Assembly: GCA_934630905.1 (NCBI GenBank)
Contig: CAKTXN010000003.1
Location: forward strand, 5,268 to 69,267
DNA: 64,000 bases
DNA from: an uncultured Eggerthellaceae bacterium
GTDB taxonomy: Bacteria > Actinomycetota > Coriobacteriia > Coriobacteriales > Eggerthellaceae
Direction of reading: 5' to 3'
A model generated the notes under the pieces. The model was given only the letters and a program-made list of their open reading frames with translations. It was not told where the DNA came from and did not search any database. Below are positions 26,220 to 35,431 of the stretch, in pieces (position 1 is the stretch's first letter; the number at the start of each line of letters is the position of its first letter). The position numbers and the translations under genes were made by a program.

Positions 26220-26747
26220 TTTCGGGAGTTTCTTCAGCAGCGCCCAAGCCTTTTGCTTCAAATCGGGTTTGGCAAGCATCGCCTCAAACGAGGAAAACGT
26301 TACCGCATCGCGTCCCAAGATGCGCGTATATGCGTTCGGCGAAAGCTGAAAACGATGCAGTTCTTTTGCGTCTTGACCGCGATAAATCGCTTCTTGCGCG
26401 ACGCGATAGGCCTGTTCCAGCGCGCGTACCGCATCTTTATCGGCAGCGACAAGTGCAAGAGGATCAATTCCTTCGATGAGCGAAAAAAGCTGCTTGGCGT
26501 TCAGCGCGTCACGGCCACGAGGCTCAATCACAACGAAGGAGCAGTTTTGCGCGCCGTATCCGAGCGCTTGGGCAGAGCTCGCAAGCGCTTTCTTCGCATT
26601 TTCGCCCAAAGGCGCTTGCGAAACAACGCAAAACAGGGGCGTGAAGGCATCGGCGCTGCCGCCCGCGAGCTCCACATGGCGCGCGTAACGGTCGAGCACG
26701 GTATCGCGAGCGACGGAATACATATTACTTTTAGCGGAAAAATTCAC
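26211..26747 (-). CDS. Hypothetical protein
   Basis: 178 residues from a GTG at 26747 with AGGGG 6 bases upstream; an ATG at 26723 has no good ribosome site. No recognised family. The sequence is Ala-rich and predicted soluble: it has FVVIEPRGRDALNAKQLFSLI, IDPLALVAADKDAVRALEQAYR, and a basic end LKKLPKRA. It is divergent from the small gene and nikR at 26983, with the shared 26748-26982 region carrying the inverted repeat AATGCG-N6-CGCATT at 26893-26910, a possible operator. Confidence 0.6.
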   Translation of the reverse strand: MNFSAKSNMYSVARDTVLDRYARHVELAGGSADAFTPLFCVVSQAPLGENAKKALASSAQALGYGAQNCSFVVIEPRGRDALNAKQLFSLIEGIDPLALVAADKDAVRALEQAYRVAQEAIYRGQDAKELHRFQLSPNAYTRILGRDAVTFSSFEAMLAKPDLKQKAWALLKKLPKRA

Positions 26748-26982
26748 ACCGACCCCTGATAAACCTGTTGCAAATTCAAATGTATGATTAATAATAGCAC
26801 CAGATAGGAATGGCAAGGTCAAGAGCGCAAAACCACGGATTTTCTCCTGCGCTTGGACCGCGCGTTTCCTTTGCGCAATAAAAGAACGGTACAATGCGAA
26901 ATTGCGCATTACCGCGCTAGGTGTGAAAAGGGCCGCGGAGGCGCAGGCTCCGGCGGCGTTCGCAAAAAGAAAGAGGGTTCCC

Positions 26983-27237
26983 ATGTGCACAAACGGTGTA
27001 AACATCGGTCAATTCGATCAGATGATTGAGCAAATCAGCGATCACATTAAGCTGGAGCGTCGTTGGACGCATAGGCTTGCCCATCAGGCAGAAGATACCG
27101 GTTTCGAGAAAGCGCATCGCAAGATGCACGAAGCACAGGCGCTGCTTGACGAGGCTCTGGCCATGCTTGACGAGGCAAAGGACCTGCTGGAAGAAGACGC
27201 AGAAGACGCCAGCGGTGTGAAAGTGAGCCTGGTCTAA
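26983..27237 (+). CDS. Small coiled-coil protein upstream of nikR
   Basis: 84 residues. N-terminus MCTNGVNIGQFDQMIEQISDHIKLERRWTHRLAH, then an acidic helical stretch with heptad-like leucines (AQALLDEALAMLDEAKDLLEED). Contains several His that could bind metal, but no known motif. Stop is immediately followed by the nikR ATG, so the two are co-translated; a link with nickel control is inferred from that only. AGAGGG lies before the ATG. Confidence 0.65.
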   Translation: MCTNGVNIGQFDQMIEQISDHIKLERRWTHRLAHQAEDTGFEKAHRKMHEAQALLDEALAMLDEAKDLLEEDAEDASGVKVSLV

Positions 27238-27660
27238 ATGGCGCCCGAGCTTGCGCGTTTTTCGGTGGCAATGCCGGTCGACTTGCTTGAACGTTTCGAT
27301 GACCTGGTGGAACGTCGCGGCGTGGCGAAAAACCGTAGCGAAGCCGTGCGCGACTTGGTACGCGATGCCCTTATTGAAGAGGAGTGCGCGACACCCGATT
27401 CCATGGTTTTTGGGTCGCTGACCATCGCTTACGATCATCATGCGAATGACCTGCAGGAAAAACTGCACAGCATTCAGCACCATCACTGCGATGCCGTTAT
27501 TTCTACGATGCATGTGCATTTGGATGCCCATTTTTGCTTGGAAGTCATCATTCTGAAAGGGAAGATGGCGCTGGTCCAAGAGATTGCCGACATGATTTTA
27601 GGCTGCAAGGGCGTGAAAAACGGCCGATTGGTTGTCACGAAAATCGACGAGCACATGTAG
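27238..27660 (+). CDS. nikR: NikR-like nickel-responsive regulator
   Basis: 140 residues. N-terminal ribbon-helix-helix (ARFSVAMPVDLLERFDDLVERRGVAKNRSEAVRDLVRDAL) and C-terminal ACT-like domain. The Ni2+ ligands of NikR (His, HxH, Cys) are present in HHHCDAVISTMHVHLDAHFC, in the right order. NikR represses nickel uptake when Ni2+ is high. No nickel transporter is in the window, but hypE (NiFe-hydrogenase maturation) follows 332 bases later. Confidence 0.88.
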   Translation: MAPELARFSVAMPVDLLERFDDLVERRGVAKNRSEAVRDLVRDALIEEECATPDSMVFGSLTIAYDHHANDLQEKLHSIQHHHCDAVISTMHVHLDAHFCLEVIILKGKMALVQEIADMILGCKGVKNGRLVVTKIDEHM

Positions 27661-27992
27661 CGCCGGATGCGTCTGCGTCTGCGGCTGCGGGTGCGTCTGC
27701 GGTTTCGTCCGCGGGTTCGGTCTACGGGTGCGGTTTCGCCCGCGGGCGCGTGTGCTAAAGGCAGCCGGATGCCGCACCGCTTGCGCTGCCTGCGCCGCCT
27801 TCGCTAATACGCTGGCTTTTGGCTGGCGCCCGCCGCGCCTCCTGCACCTGTTACAGTATGTTCGCGGCGCCCGTTGCGCCTACGGTGTATCATGCTGACC
27901 TGCCAGTATTCTGGCGGGTGCATTCAAGTGCGTATTTTAGCTTGGCGATCCGCGAATAAAGCCTGCGAGTCTGCAGGTAAAAGGAGTTTTCT
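27661..27992. other. GC-rich spacer with short tandem repetition
   Basis: Begins with imperfect tandem GCGTCTGCG/GCGGGTGCG units, ends with CTGCCAGTATTCTGGCGGGTG hairpin-like sequence near 27900-27920, possibly a terminator without a clear T-run. The open frames here are composition artefacts. Confidence 0.45.
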
Positions 27993-29012
27993 ATGGACGA
28001 GAAAGTCATGCTGGGCCACGGAAGCGGCGGCTCCATGATGAAACGCATCATTGACGAGGTGTTTTTCCGGGCATATGCTGGAGAAGAACTGCTCACGGGA
28101 AACGATGCCGCAGTGCTGAGTGTGCCCGAAGGTAGCCGTCTTTCCTTCTCTACCGATAGTTTCGTGGTCACCCCCCATTTCTTCCCCGGCGGCGATATTG
28201 GCCGCTTGGCGGTGTGCGGAACGGTAAATGACGTAGCAACAAGTGGCGCCACGCCTCTTTATCTGAGCTGCGGTTTCATTCTTGAAGAGGGGTATCCCAT
28301 TGCCGATTTGAAGCGCATTTGCGCCTCTATGGCACAAGCCGCGAAAGAAGCCGGCGTGCGCATTGTCACGGGCGATACGAAGGTGGTCAACCGCGGTCAC
28401 GGCGATGGCGTATTCATCAACACGAGTGGCGTGGGCGTGCTGCGCGAAGGCGTGAACCTGGGCGGCCAATACTGCCAGCCAGGCGACAAGGTCCTGGTCA
28501 CGGGCACTATGGGCGATCACGGCATCACTATTATGAGCCAGCGCGAATCTCTGAGCTTCTTTGCCGATGTGAAAAGCGATGCGGCACCGCTGAACCACCT
28601 TATTGCAAACGTGGTTGAAGCGGCCCCCGATGTGCGCTGCTTCCGCGATCCTACGCGCGGCGGTCTGGCTTCCACGCTCAATGAGCTGGCGGCGCAGGCA
28701 AACGTGGACATAACCATTGATGAGTCCGCCGTGCCCGTGCTTGATGCCGTGCGTGGCGCGTGCGAGATGCTGGGCTACGATGTGATGCAGGTCGCCAACG
28801 AGGGCAAGATGGTGTGCGTTGTTCCCGCAGATCAGGCGCAAGCGGCCCTGGATGCCATGCATGCCAGCACATATGGCGAAAATGCTGCCATCATCGGCGA
28901 GGTCACGCCGTCAACGGAAGGCCGCGGCAACAAGGTTTTCCTGCGCACCGCGTTTGGCAGCACCCGCGTTCTTGACATGTTGGTGGGCGAACAGCTTCCT
29001 CGCATTTGCTAA
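27993..29012 (+). CDS. hypE: Hydrogenase maturation protein HypE
   Basis: 339 residues. HypE dehydrates the thiocarboxamide on its own C-terminal Cys to thiocyanate, giving the CN ligands of NiFe hydrogenase. Seen: MLGHGSGGSMMKRIIDEVF, NDAAVLSVPEGSRLSFSTDSFVV, GRLAVCGTVNDVATSGATP (AIR-synthase-like ATP site), DPTRGGLASTLNELA, and the C-terminal PRIC with the essential cysteine. AAAAGGAG before the ATG. No other hyp gene is adjacent, which is unusual; partners must be elsewhere. Confidence 0.93.
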   Translation: MDEKVMLGHGSGGSMMKRIIDEVFFRAYAGEELLTGNDAAVLSVPEGSRLSFSTDSFVVTPHFFPGGDIGRLAVCGTVNDVATSGATPLYLSCGFILEEGYPIADLKRICASMAQAAKEAGVRIVTGDTKVVNRGHGDGVFINTSGVGVLREGVNLGGQYCQPGDKVLVTGTMGDHGITIMSQRESLSFFADVKSDAAPLNHLIANVVEAAPDVRCFRDPTRGGLASTLNELAAQANVDITIDESAVPVLDAVRGACEMLGYDVMQVANEGKMVCVVPADQAQAALDAMHASTYGENAAIIGEVTPSTEGRGNKVFLRTAFGSTRVLDMLVGEQLPRIC

Positions 29013-29151
29013 AAGTAACCGTTCCTCTGAAACTTTGCATAAATGCCGCGATATGCTTGCAAAAAAGGGCGTGTTTGGTATTTTGTGCAGCATTGCGGTT
29101 TTGCCCCGAAGAAGTTTTTAACATGGATGGATTTATGAGAGAGAGGTCTTC

Positions 29152-29340
29152 ATGGCACATCCTATTATTGATGCTGATGAGTGCATTGGATGCGGTATTT
29201 GCGTTGACGCATGCCCGAATGGCGTTCTTGAAGTAACGGGCGGTACGGTTGAGGTTGAAAACGAAGACGCTTGCGTTGCCTGCGGCGATTGCGTAGAAGA
29301 GTGCCCCATGGGCGCTATCACCGACGTAGCCGAGGATTAA
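29152..29340 (+). CDS. 2[4Fe-4S] ferredoxin
   Basis: 62 residues with two full cluster motifs: CIGCGICVDACPNG and CVACGDCVEECPMG (CxxCxxCxxxCP). A low-potential electron carrier of the clostridial type, 62 residues being typical. GAGAGAGG precedes the ATG. Monocistronic, ending before a terminator at 29448. Confidence 0.93.
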   Translation: MAHPIIDADECIGCGICVDACPNGVLEVTGGTVEVENEDACVACGDCVEECPMGAITDVAED

Positions 29341-29447
29341 TTCCCGCGCTGTCGGCATTGATGCATGAGAAGCAGAAGACGCCGATGAAACGCCGGCCGG
29401 CTTCGTGCATATGCCATCAACAACAACGAGCAAAGCTCAAAACAATG

Positions 29448-29480
29448 AATCCCCTGACAAGCTCAGGGGATTTTCTTTTC
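29448..29480 (+). terminator. Rho-independent terminator after the ferredoxin gene
   Basis: AATCCCCTGA pairs with TCAGGGGATT around a 5-base loop, followed by TTCTTTTC. Confidence 0.85.
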
Positions 29481-29544
29481 CGTGGTGCTTTCGCAGCGCT
29501 TCTGCGGTGACCGATCGCTCGCTTGATGGGCCGCTGCCAGTTGC

Positions 29545-30864
29545 CTATCTTTGCGTAAGAAGAAATGCCAGGTAATGCGGCAGTGTTAGTATTTCTCCTG
29601 TACGGCCGATATTCAGGTCGGCAAGCTTTATGGCTGATTCCACGTGATATTTCTCGGGATGCTTGAGGATGGTTTTTATGCTTTTTGCATTACCATCGTT
29701 GGCTTTTACTTCAACTGGCACACACTTTCCTTTGTAGCGAATCACAAAGTCAAGCTCAAGACCAGAATCCTTTCTGAAGTAATAAAGCTTCCTGCCCATT
29801 TTTGAGAAGATGTCTGCGATAAGGTTCTCGTAGATGCCGCCTTTATAACTAAAAAGATTGCCGTTAAGAATATCGAACTGGGTTCCATCTTCAAGCATGC
29901 TCACGAACAGACCAGTGTCCGCCATGTATATCTTGAACTGGTCGTCTATTGCGTTGCCGTCCAAGGGAAGCTCAGTAATGGACAGATTGTTGCATCGGGT
30001 GATTATGCCCGCATCCTCAATCCATTGAAGGCTGCCTGCGAAGCGAGCGGCGGTTGACCCTTTTTTTGCCAGCGAATACTGGAATTTCTTGTTTTCTTTG
30101 GCCAACTGCCTTGGGATTGACTGGAAGCATTGTTTGATGAGCGACTTGTCTGCTGCTGGGGCGTATTTCACCATGTCGTCTTCGTAGGCACGTACGATAT
30201 CGCGCTGAATGCGCAACACGCTTGCCATATCGCGATTGTCCACGAATGACTGAACGGCGTCGGGCATGCCGCCTACCACGGTATATTCCAGTAGCAGCGA
30301 GCGCATACGGGAATGCAAAGCCGGCGGAACCGGCGTTTCGGCTTCGAGATGGGAACGAAGCATCTCAATCATTGAATCGGATATATCGTTTGCCCAGCAA
30401 AACTCTTCAAAGTCCAGCGGATGCATGCTTATAAGTGTTTCATAGCCCACGGGAACAGAGGCTGGCTCTTTACCGTAGCCAGCCACTCCAAGGAGCGATC
30501 CCGTGCCAATGACATCATAGCGTCCATCAAGGCTGAAGAACTTAAGAGCCGTGCGCGCTTGCGGGCATTCTTGTATTTCATCAAGAATCAGGACCGTTTC
30601 CCCTGGCACGAAGCGCGTTGAGGCACCAAGATACGCAGAGGCCATCATGGTGATTTGGTCTACGTCCAGCGACCCTGCGAAGATATCTTTTGCACCTGGG
30701 TTTTCAAAGAAATTGATGTAAACAACATTACGGTAATTTTCCTGAGCGAAGTGCAATGCAGCAAACGTCTTTCCGCATTGCCTGCACCCCTTGATAATTA
30801 CTGGCTTGTGGTTGGGTTCGACTTTCCATGCCAAGAGTTGATCTATGATTTTTCTCTTTAACAT
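29545..30864 (-). CDS. AAA ATPase with DUF4143 domain (paralog 3)
   Basis: 439 residues. Walker A GCRQCGKT at 26-33, INFFENP after it, Walker B VLILDEIQECP near 92, GTGSLLGV. The C-terminus keeps a complete PD-(D/E)XK pattern: GGIYENLIADIF, GLELDFVI and CVPVEVKA (E...D...ExK), so nuclease activity is possible here, unlike in paralogs 1 and 2. Weak ribosome site (AGGTAG, long spacing). Upstream lies an array of eight ACTTTTT-like boxes. Confidence 0.87.
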   Translation of the reverse strand: MLKRKIIDQLLAWKVEPNHKPVIIKGCRQCGKTFAALHFAQENYRNVVYINFFENPGAKDIFAGSLDVDQITMMASAYLGASTRFVPGETVLILDEIQECPQARTALKFFSLDGRYDVIGTGSLLGVAGYGKEPASVPVGYETLISMHPLDFEEFCWANDISDSMIEMLRSHLEAETPVPPALHSRMRSLLLEYTVVGGMPDAVQSFVDNRDMASVLRIQRDIVRAYEDDMVKYAPAADKSLIKQCFQSIPRQLAKENKKFQYSLAKKGSTAARFAGSLQWIEDAGIITRCNNLSITELPLDGNAIDDQFKIYMADTGLFVSMLEDGTQFDILNGNLFSYKGGIYENLIADIFSKMGRKLYYFRKDSGLELDFVIRYKGKCVPVEVKANDGNAKSIKTILKHPEKYHVESAIKLADLNIGRTGEILTLPHYLAFLLTQR

Positions 30865-30890
30865 ATCATTAGCTTTCTACCTGGGACGAT

Positions 30891-31008
30891 AAACTTTTTC
30901 AAGCGACTTTTTCGTAAATTATAAACTTTTTCAAGCGACTTTTTTGGAAATCTGCAACTTTTACAAGGGACTTTTTCGCGTTTCAGCAATTTTTCCAAGG
31001 GACTTTCG
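30891..31008. repeat. Four direct repeats at exact 32-bp period (eight ACTTTTT boxes)
   Basis: Units start at 30891, 30923, 30955 and 30987; the first two read AAACTTTTTCAAGCGACTTT. Within each unit two ACTTTTT-type boxes lie 13 bp apart, so boxes alternate 13/19 bp: 30893, 30906, 30925, 30938, 30957, 30970, 30989, 31002. The units nearest the ATPase gene are best conserved. A single similar box (ACTTTTTCAAGGGA) occurs at 63268. The rest of 31009-31140 has no gene. Confidence 0.88.
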
Positions 31009-31147
31009 GGTGCACTTCTTCCTGAGTTCGATCCGCTGTGTCTCTCGGACTCTTCTCCTGCGGCGATTTTGTTCGTTTCCGATTTGCCTTGAACGAACAT
31101 TTTATAAACCGAAAGTAACAGAATTTAAACGCGATAAAGAAACAAAC

Positions 31148-31176
31148 TTGACAGTACATGACTAAGATTTTATATT
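31148..31176 (+). promoter_or_regulatory. dnaK promoter
   Basis: TTGACA at 31148-31153, 17-base spacer, TATATT at 31171-31176. CTTGACA-N7-ACTAAGA over the -35 box is a weak match to the HspR site HAIR (CTTGAGT-N7-ACTCAAG), 9 of 14 positions; treat as tentative. Confidence 0.7.
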
Positions 31177-31242
31177 GACGCTAACAAAAAAAGAACTGTG
31201 CCTTTACGGTACAGAAAATCATCAGTGAAAGGACTGATAACA

Positions 31243-33147
31243 ATGGCAAAGATTCTCGGTATTGACTTGGGCACTACCAATTCCGCGATGGCAGTTATGG
31301 AAGGCACCACGCCTGAAATCCTGGTCAATGCGGAAGGCGATCGTACCACCCCTTCTGTTGAGGGCTTCCGTAAAGACGGTGAGCGTGTGGTAGGTAAGGC
31401 TGCAAAGAACCAGGCAGTTACCAATCCCCACAACACGGTTTCTTCTGTAAAGCGTTTCATTGGTCGTTCCTACAACGAAACTCAGGAAGAGCAGAAGACC
31501 GTTTCCTACAAGGTTGTTTCCGGTAAGGGCGGTCGTGCGGTTATCGACATTGACGGCAAGGAATATACGCCCGAAGAGATTTCCGCAATGGTGCTTCAGA
31601 AGATGAAGAACGATGCTGAAAAGCGTTTGGGCGAGACCATCACCCAGGCTGTCATCACCGTTCCTGCTTACTTCAACGACGCTCAGCGTCAGGCAACAAA
31701 GGACGCTGGCAAGATTGCTGGCCTGGAAGTTCTGCGTATTGTGAACGAGCCGACGGCTGCTGCTTTGGCTTACGGCCTTGACAAGGTGAACAAGGACGAA
31801 AAGATTCTTGTCTTCGACTTGGGCGGCGGTACGTTCGACGTTTCCATTCTTGAGTTGGGCGATGGCGTTTTCGAAGTTGCAGCTACCAATGGCGACAACC
31901 ACTTGGGCGGCGACGACTGGGATCAGCGCATCATCGATTGGCTTGCTGACAAGTTCCAAAGCGATCAGGGCGTTGACCTGCGTAAGGATCCCATGGCTCT
32001 GCAGCGTTTGAAGGAAGCATCCGAGCGCGCGAAGATGGAGCTTTCCGCAACCAGCCAGACCAACATCAACCTGCCTTACATCACCATGGATGCAACGGGC
32101 CCGAAGCACTTGGACTACACGCTGACCCGCATTGAGTTCGAGCGCATTACCAAGGATCTGCTGGAGCGCTGCAAGGTTCCGGTAGAGAAGGCCTTGAAGG
32201 ATGCCGGTATGCGTGCTGGCGAGCTGGACGAAGTCATTCTGGTTGGCGGCTCCACGCGTATGCCCGCTGTTCAGGAGCTTGTTGAGCGCTTGACTGGCAA
32301 GAAGCCGAACATGTCCGTGAACCCCGATGAGGTTGTTGCAATGGGCGCAGCTGTTCAGGGCGGCGTTTTGTCTGGCGACGTTGAAGGCATTGTCCTTCTG
32401 GATGTTACCCCGCTTTCCTTGGGCGTTGAGACTTTGGGCGGCGTCATGACCAAGATGATTGATCGTAACACCACCATTCCTGCACGTAAGACGGAGATTT
32501 ACTCCACCGCGGCCGATAACCAGACCGCTGTTGAGATTCACGTTCTGCAGGGTGAGCGTCCTATGGCGGCCGACAACAAGACGCTGGGTCGTTTCCAGCT
32601 GACCGGCATTCCTGCTGCTCGTCGTGGTGTTCCTCAGATTGAGGTCACGTTCAACATTGACTCCAACGGCATTGTGAACGTTTCCGCTAAGGATTTGGGC
32701 ACGGGCAAGGAACAGCAGATCACCATTAGTGGCTCCACGGCTTTGTCCGACGATGAAGTTGATCGCATGGTGAAGGACGCCGAGGCTAACGCTGAAGCCG
32801 ATGCAAAGCGCAAGGAAGAAGTTGAGGTTCGCAACAACTGCGACAGCTTGGCTAACGCAACCGAGCAGACTATCAGCGAAATCGGCGACAAGCTTCCTGA
32901 AGACATCAAGAAGGATGCTCAGGATGCTATTGCCGAGGCACGCAAGGCTCTGGAAGGTACCGACCTTGATGAGATCAAGGCTGCTCAGGAGAAACTGCAG
33001 CAGGCTGGTTACAAGCTGGCTGAAGTTGCTTACTCCACCGAGCAGGCACAGGGTGGCGCTGCAGGTGCTGCAGGTGCGGCTCAGGGCGGCAATGATGACG
33101 GTCCCATTGAAGCTGACTACGAAGTTGTTGACGACGACGAGAAATAA
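31243..33147 (+). CDS. dnaK: Chaperone DnaK (Hsp70)
   Basis: 634 residues, full length. Starts [19 protein letters not shown] (phosphate 1), has [14 protein letters not shown] (phosphate 2), [11 protein letters not shown] (adenosine), substrate-binding domain with [22 protein letters not shown], and an Ala/Gly-rich tail ending [15 protein letters not shown]-driven folding of unfolded proteins with GrpE and DnaJ. ATG at 31243 preceded by AAAGGA. First gene of dnaK-grpE-dnaJ-hspR, likely with clpB. Expected to be repressed by the HspR encoded downstream. Confidence 0.97.
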   Translation: MAKILGIDLGTTNSAMAVMEGTTPEILVNAEGDRTTPSVEGFRKDGERVVGKAAKNQAVTNPHNTVSSVKRFIGRSYNETQEEQKTVSYKVVSGKGGRAVIDIDGKEYTPEEISAMVLQKMKNDAEKRLGETITQAVITVPAYFNDAQRQATKDAGKIAGLEVLRIVNEPTAAALAYGLDKVNKDEKILVFDLGGGTFDVSILELGDGVFEVAATNGDNHLGGDDWDQRIIDWLADKFQSDQGVDLRKDPMALQRLKEASERAKMELSATSQTNINLPYITMDATGPKHLDYTLTRIEFERITKDLLERCKVPVEKALKDAGMRAGELDEVILVGGSTRMPAVQELVERLTGKKPNMSVNPDEVVAMGAAVQGGVLSGDVEGIVLLDVTPLSLGVETLGGVMTKMIDRNTTIPARKTEIYSTAADNQTAVEIHVLQGERPMAADNKTLGRFQLTGIPAARRGVPQIEVTFNIDSNGIVNVSAKDLGTGKEQQITISGSTALSDDEVDRMVKDAEANAEADAKRKEEVEVRNNCDSLANATEQTISEIGDKLPEDIKKDAQDAIAEARKALEGTDLDEIKAAQEKLQQAGYKLAEVAYSTEQAQGGAAGAAGAAQGGNDDGPIEADYEVVDDDEK

Positions 33148-33173
33148 GAGCTTGTACGGTAGGTGTATGGATT

Positions 33174-33821
33174 ATGACTGAAAAAGTTGAAAATACCGAT
33201 CAGCGTGATGCTGGATTCCCTCCTAACCCCAGCACCGCTGCCGCTCAGGAAACTTCCGAGCCGCAAGGCTCGGAGGCGGCGGCAACCGACAATGCTGCAA
33301 CCGATGAGGAAGCCGTTTTGGAAGAGGCAGAAGAGGTTCTTTCCGCAGTTTCCGAGCTTGAAGCTGCAAAGGCCGAGATTGAAGAGCTGAAGGAAAAGTA
33401 CCTGCGCCTTCATGCCGAATGGGATACGTATCGTCGCCGTATGAATGAACAGCGCGAAGAGGATCGCAAGCGTGCCACCGAAAAGCTGGTGGAGAACATG
33501 ATTCCGATCCTTGACGACTTTGAGCGCACCATTGATTACGGCACGAATAACGGCGAAGCGGGCATGCTCGAGGGCACCAAGGCCGTGCTGAACAAGCTGA
33601 TTGACGCTTTGGGCAAGAGCGGCGTTGAGGTTTTGAACCCCGAAAGTCAGGCGTTTAACGCGCTTGAGGCTCAGGCGGTTCAGATGATTCCCGACCCGAG
33701 CGTTCCCGATGAAACGGTTGCGCAGGTATTCCAAAAGGGATACCGCATGGGTACGAAGGTGCTGCGTCCTGCTATGGTGGTTGTCACCAGTGGCGGACCG
33801 AAGCGCGAGGCAGAAGAGTAA
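33174..33821 (+). CDS. grpE: Nucleotide-exchange factor GrpE
   Basis: 215 residues. Acidic, disordered N-terminus (about 60 residues), long coiled coil (ELEAAKAEIEELKEKYLRLHAEWDTYRRRM), then the beta domain ending PDETVAQVFQKGYRMGTKVLRPAMVVV, the family signature. Releases ADP from DnaK. Follows dnaK by 26 bases. Confidence 0.95.
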   Translation: MTEKVENTDQRDAGFPPNPSTAAAQETSEPQGSEAAATDNAATDEEAVLEEAEEVLSAVSELEAAKAEIEELKEKYLRLHAEWDTYRRRMNEQREEDRKRATEKLVENMIPILDDFERTIDYGTNNGEAGMLEGTKAVLNKLIDALGKSGVEVLNPESQAFNALEAQAVQMIPDPSVPDETVAQVFQKGYRMGTKVLRPAMVVVTSGGPKREAEE

Positions 33822-33920
33822 TGGTCTATCAGGGCTTTTGCCCCGAAAGCACTACGAATAAACGTAAACTTACGGGGCGAGCGGTGTATGCTCGCCCCTG
33901 TTATTAGGAGATTGGATAAC

Positions 33921-34946
33921 ATGGCCGCAACTCCCGACTATTATAAGATGCTGGGTGTGGCGCGCGATGCCACGCCTGAGCAGATCAAAAAGGCGTATCG
34001 CAAGCTTGCGCGAGAGTATCATCCCGACGCGGGCGGCGATGAAGAGAAATTCAAAGATGTAAACGAAGCGTACGAGGTTCTAAGCGACGAGAAGAAGCGT
34101 AAGCTGTACGACCAGTACGGAACCGCGAACGAGAATCAGATTCCGGGCGCTGGTTTTAGCGGATTCGGCGGCGTGGGCGATGCTTTCAGTGGCTTTGGCA
34201 GCTGGGCTGAGATTCTGGACAGCATCCGCAAAGGCGAAGGTGCCTTTGGGACGAACTGGGACTTTGGCCAAGGTGGTCGCTCGGGCGGCGGAAACGCGTA
34301 TTCCGGCTTCAGCGGATTCGGTGGCTTCGGCGGATTCGGCGGCGCTGCGCAACAGCAAGGCGGTTGCGGTGGCGGATGCGGCGGTGGATCGTGTGCCCCC
34401 GAGAAGGGCAAGGACATTGCCGTTACGCTGAAAATCAGCTTTGACGAGGCATTTTCTGGTGCCGAGAAGAAAGTGACGCTACGCACCTCGGTTTCGCAAG
34501 AGAAGCAAACGATGGTCGTGAAAGTCCCCGCCGGTGTAACCGACGGCAAACGCTTGCGTTACCGCGGCAAGGGAATGCCGGGGCCGGGCGGCAACGGCGA
34601 TTTGCTGGTGACGCTGGCCATTCAGCCGCATCCGTACTTCGAGCGTGATGGCGCGGACGTGATTGTGAACACGCCCATTTCGCCGGCCGAAGCGGCATTG
34701 GGTGCAAGCATTGTGGTGCCCACGCCGGGCGGTGCAAAGGTGCGTGTGAGGGTTCCCGCCGGTTCGCAATCGGGGCAGGAGCTGTTGGTGAAAGGCAAGG
34801 GCGCGCCGCATATGAAGGGCGATGGCTCGGGCGATTTGCGCATTCACTTGATTATTACGCTGCCGGAAAAACTGAACGACGAGCAGCGTAAGGCGATGGA
34901 AGATTATTTGGCAGCAACGAAGGAAGATGTACGAGTATGGCAGTAA
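33921..34946 (+). CDS. dnaJ: DnaJ-type co-chaperone without zinc fingers
   Basis: 341 residues. J domain at 1-70 with the HPD motif ([10 protein letters not shown]), Gly/Phe region (about 85-155), then two C-terminal substrate-binding beta domains ([31 protein letters not shown]-like [12 protein letters not shown]). The four CXXCXGXG zinc-finger repeats of type I DnaJ are missing; in their place is a short [12 protein letters not shown] run, so it is a type II J protein. ATG at 33921 with AGGAG upstream. Overlaps hspR by 10 bases. Confidence 0.9.
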   Translation: MAATPDYYKMLGVARDATPEQIKKAYRKLAREYHPDAGGDEEKFKDVNEAYEVLSDEKKRKLYDQYGTANENQIPGAGFSGFGGVGDAFSGFGSWAEILDSIRKGEGAFGTNWDFGQGGRSGGGNAYSGFSGFGGFGGFGGAAQQQGGCGGGCGGGSCAPEKGKDIAVTLKISFDEAFSGAEKKVTLRTSVSQEKQTMVVKVPAGVTDGKRLRYRGKGMPGPGGNGDLLVTLAIQPHPYFERDGADVIVNTPISPAEAALGASIVVPTPGGAKVRVRVPAGSQSGQELLVKGKGAPHMKGDGSGDLRIHLIITLPEKLNDEQRKAMEDYLAATKEDVRVWQ

Positions 34947-35317
34947 ACGACAGAAATAGACCGGTCTACATGATTGGCGTTGCCGCTGAGCTTGCTGGCG
35001 TGCATCCTCAAACGTTGCGTACGTACGAGCAAAAAGGCCTGGTTACGCCCCAGCGTACGAGTGGCAACACGCGCATGTATTCTCAGGCAGACATTGAGCG
35101 CTTGGAATTCATCAACGAGCTTACCAGCGAAGGCATCAACTTGGCGGGCGTCATTCGCATCCTTGACTTGCAAGGACGTTTAGATGACCGCGATACGGAA
35201 ATTGATGACTTGCATCGCCGTGTTCGCCGCCTGGCTGACCGCGTGCATGAGCTGGAAACGCGCGAGTCCGTGAGCACGCTGGTGTCCGACACGGCTATCA
35301 TTCGTTATTTGCCTTAG
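34937..35317 (+). CDS. hspR: Heat-shock repressor HspR (MerR family)
   Basis: 126 residues. MerR-type helix-turn-helix: [46 protein letters not shown], the HspR signature (HPQTLRxYE), then a coiled coil. Represses the dnaK operon and clpB through HAIR sites in actinobacteria, using DnaK as co-repressor. Start overlaps the end of dnaJ. Confidence 0.94.
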   Translation: MAVNDRNRPVYMIGVAAELAGVHPQTLRTYEQKGLVTPQRTSGNTRMYSQADIERLEFINELTSEGINLAGVIRILDLQGRLDDRDTEIDDLHRRVRRLADRVHELETRESVSTLVSDTAIIRYLP

Positions 35318-35431
35318 AACCATACGCGGGCATAGCGGGTTTGATGGCCGGATGGTCTTTTTGCGAACCCACAGCCCGCGCAACTGAAGTTTTATGGAGC
35401 ATTTCGTTTTCCCTGATAGAAGGATAGCTTT

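Noticed and set aside
27632..27898. Arg/Cys-rich frame after nikR
   Set aside because: Encoded by GC-rich tandem sequence, no ribosome site, no family.
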